Below are positions 24,422 to 24,676 of a stretch of DNA of 24,676 nt, piece by piece. The position numbers and the translations under genes are program-made. The notes beneath the pieces were generated by a model. It made no database searches. It had not been told where the DNA came from and saw only the letters and a list, made by a program, of their open reading frames with translations. Each line of letters begins with the position of its first letter. Position 1 is the stretch's first letter. The stretch is from JBOGJI01 sp050747865 (GTDB lineage: Bacteria > Acidobacteriota > Thermoanaerobaculia > Multivoradales > JAHEKO01): positions 1-24,676 of the forward strand of contig JBOGJI010000026.1 of assembly GCA_050747865.1 (NCBI GenBank), read 5' to 3'.

Positions 24422-24676
24422 TCAGAAGCGGACCGAGAGACCGACGCCGACCTGCAGATCGGGAGCGGCATCGGTCAGCCCGGCGTCGAAGGCGGCGTCG
24501 AGCTGCGGGTCCTCGCTCATGAGATACGTAACCCCGGCACCGAAGAGGCCAAGGTCGTCGCCTTCCTCGTCGCCGGTATGTGCGATCCTCGACTCGAGCT
24601 GCCATACCCCCGGACCGACCACCTGGGCGCTGAAGAGCTGGCCGGGCCGGTCGGTGCTCAGCGCTGTGTCCTGCGC
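24422..24676 (-). CDS. C-terminal part of a barrel-like outer-membrane protein, cut by the window edge
   Basis: The frame is open to the edge. The visible 84 residues begin with an ALSTDRPG stretch and VVGPGVWQLE, then FGAGVTYLMSEDPQLDAAFD, and end LQVGVGLSVRF with a terminal Phe typical of outer-membrane beta-barrels. The TDRP stretch resembles the N-terminus, and the FGAGVTY...VGLSVRF stretch the C-terminus, of the 'transporter'/MetA-pathway-like barrel family (usually about 250 aa). Here they are only ~30 residues apart, which hints at an internal deletion. The start is outside the window. It lies 89 nt upstream of the DUF1566 gene. Confidence 0.6.
   Translation of the reverse strand, partial: AQDTALSTDRPGQLFSAQVVGPGVWQLESRIAHTGDEEGDDLGLFGAGVTYLMSEDPQLDAAFDAGLTDAAPDLQVGVGLSVRF

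Overview
The window is strongly G+C-rich, densely coding DNA from a Gram-negative bacterium. Signs of this are Sec signal peptides, a C-terminal beta-barrel-like strand at the right edge, GTG starts, and many tight stop/start overlaps. Several genes appear to have an SD-less start with a -10 box directly in front. The gene content (UMF1-type permease, IspG, SpeA, FHA and SpoIIE-type phosphatase signalling, a glutamate-receptor-like K+ channel) would suit Acidobacteriota or a myxobacterium-like lineage. The phylum is an inference only. I saw no rRNA, tRNA, CRISPR array, intact insertion sequence or phage gene. No gene-free stretch exceeds about 180 bases.

Region 1 (1-4100, minus strand) holds a TIGR01777-type epimerase, then an in-frame but internally deleted type I methylase subunit (HsdM N-terminus joined to HsdM C-terminus), then an 804-aa SEC-C protein that overlaps it by one base. 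Region 2 (4100-10650) is housekeeping metabolism: a UMF1-type MFS permease, a flavin reductase, IspG, arginine decarboxylase SpeA and a YjbQ-like protein. A 179-bp near-perfect palindrome fills the whole gap between ispG and the flavin reductase gene.

Region 3 (10748-12172) carries a VapBC toxin-antitoxin pair and an SDR oxidoreductase. Region 4 (12245-15981) is a cation/K+ module. A CPA-type antiporter with a C-terminal TrkA_C-like domain is coupled to a previously untracked 43-aa single-span membrane protein. A small secreted protein lies upstream, and a K+ channel with two RCK units is transcribed divergently. The two divergent start codons abut in one CATATG.

Region 5 (16021-24676) begins with a UbiD-family decarboxylase. 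It is followed by signalling genes: an FHA-GAF-SpoIIE phosphatase, a GluR0-like ligand-gated K+ channel, and a three-gene minus-strand operon. That operon encodes a secreted DUF1566-type protein, a 177-aa single-pass membrane protein, and a 673-aa protein with three FHA modules, a degenerate J-like domain and a membrane anchor. The last two share a paralogous extracytoplasmic module with two matched cysteines. This is the best candidate for an undescribed system: FHA domains inside the cell joined through the membrane to a paired envelope domain. The last gene, a short barrel-like protein, runs off the right edge.
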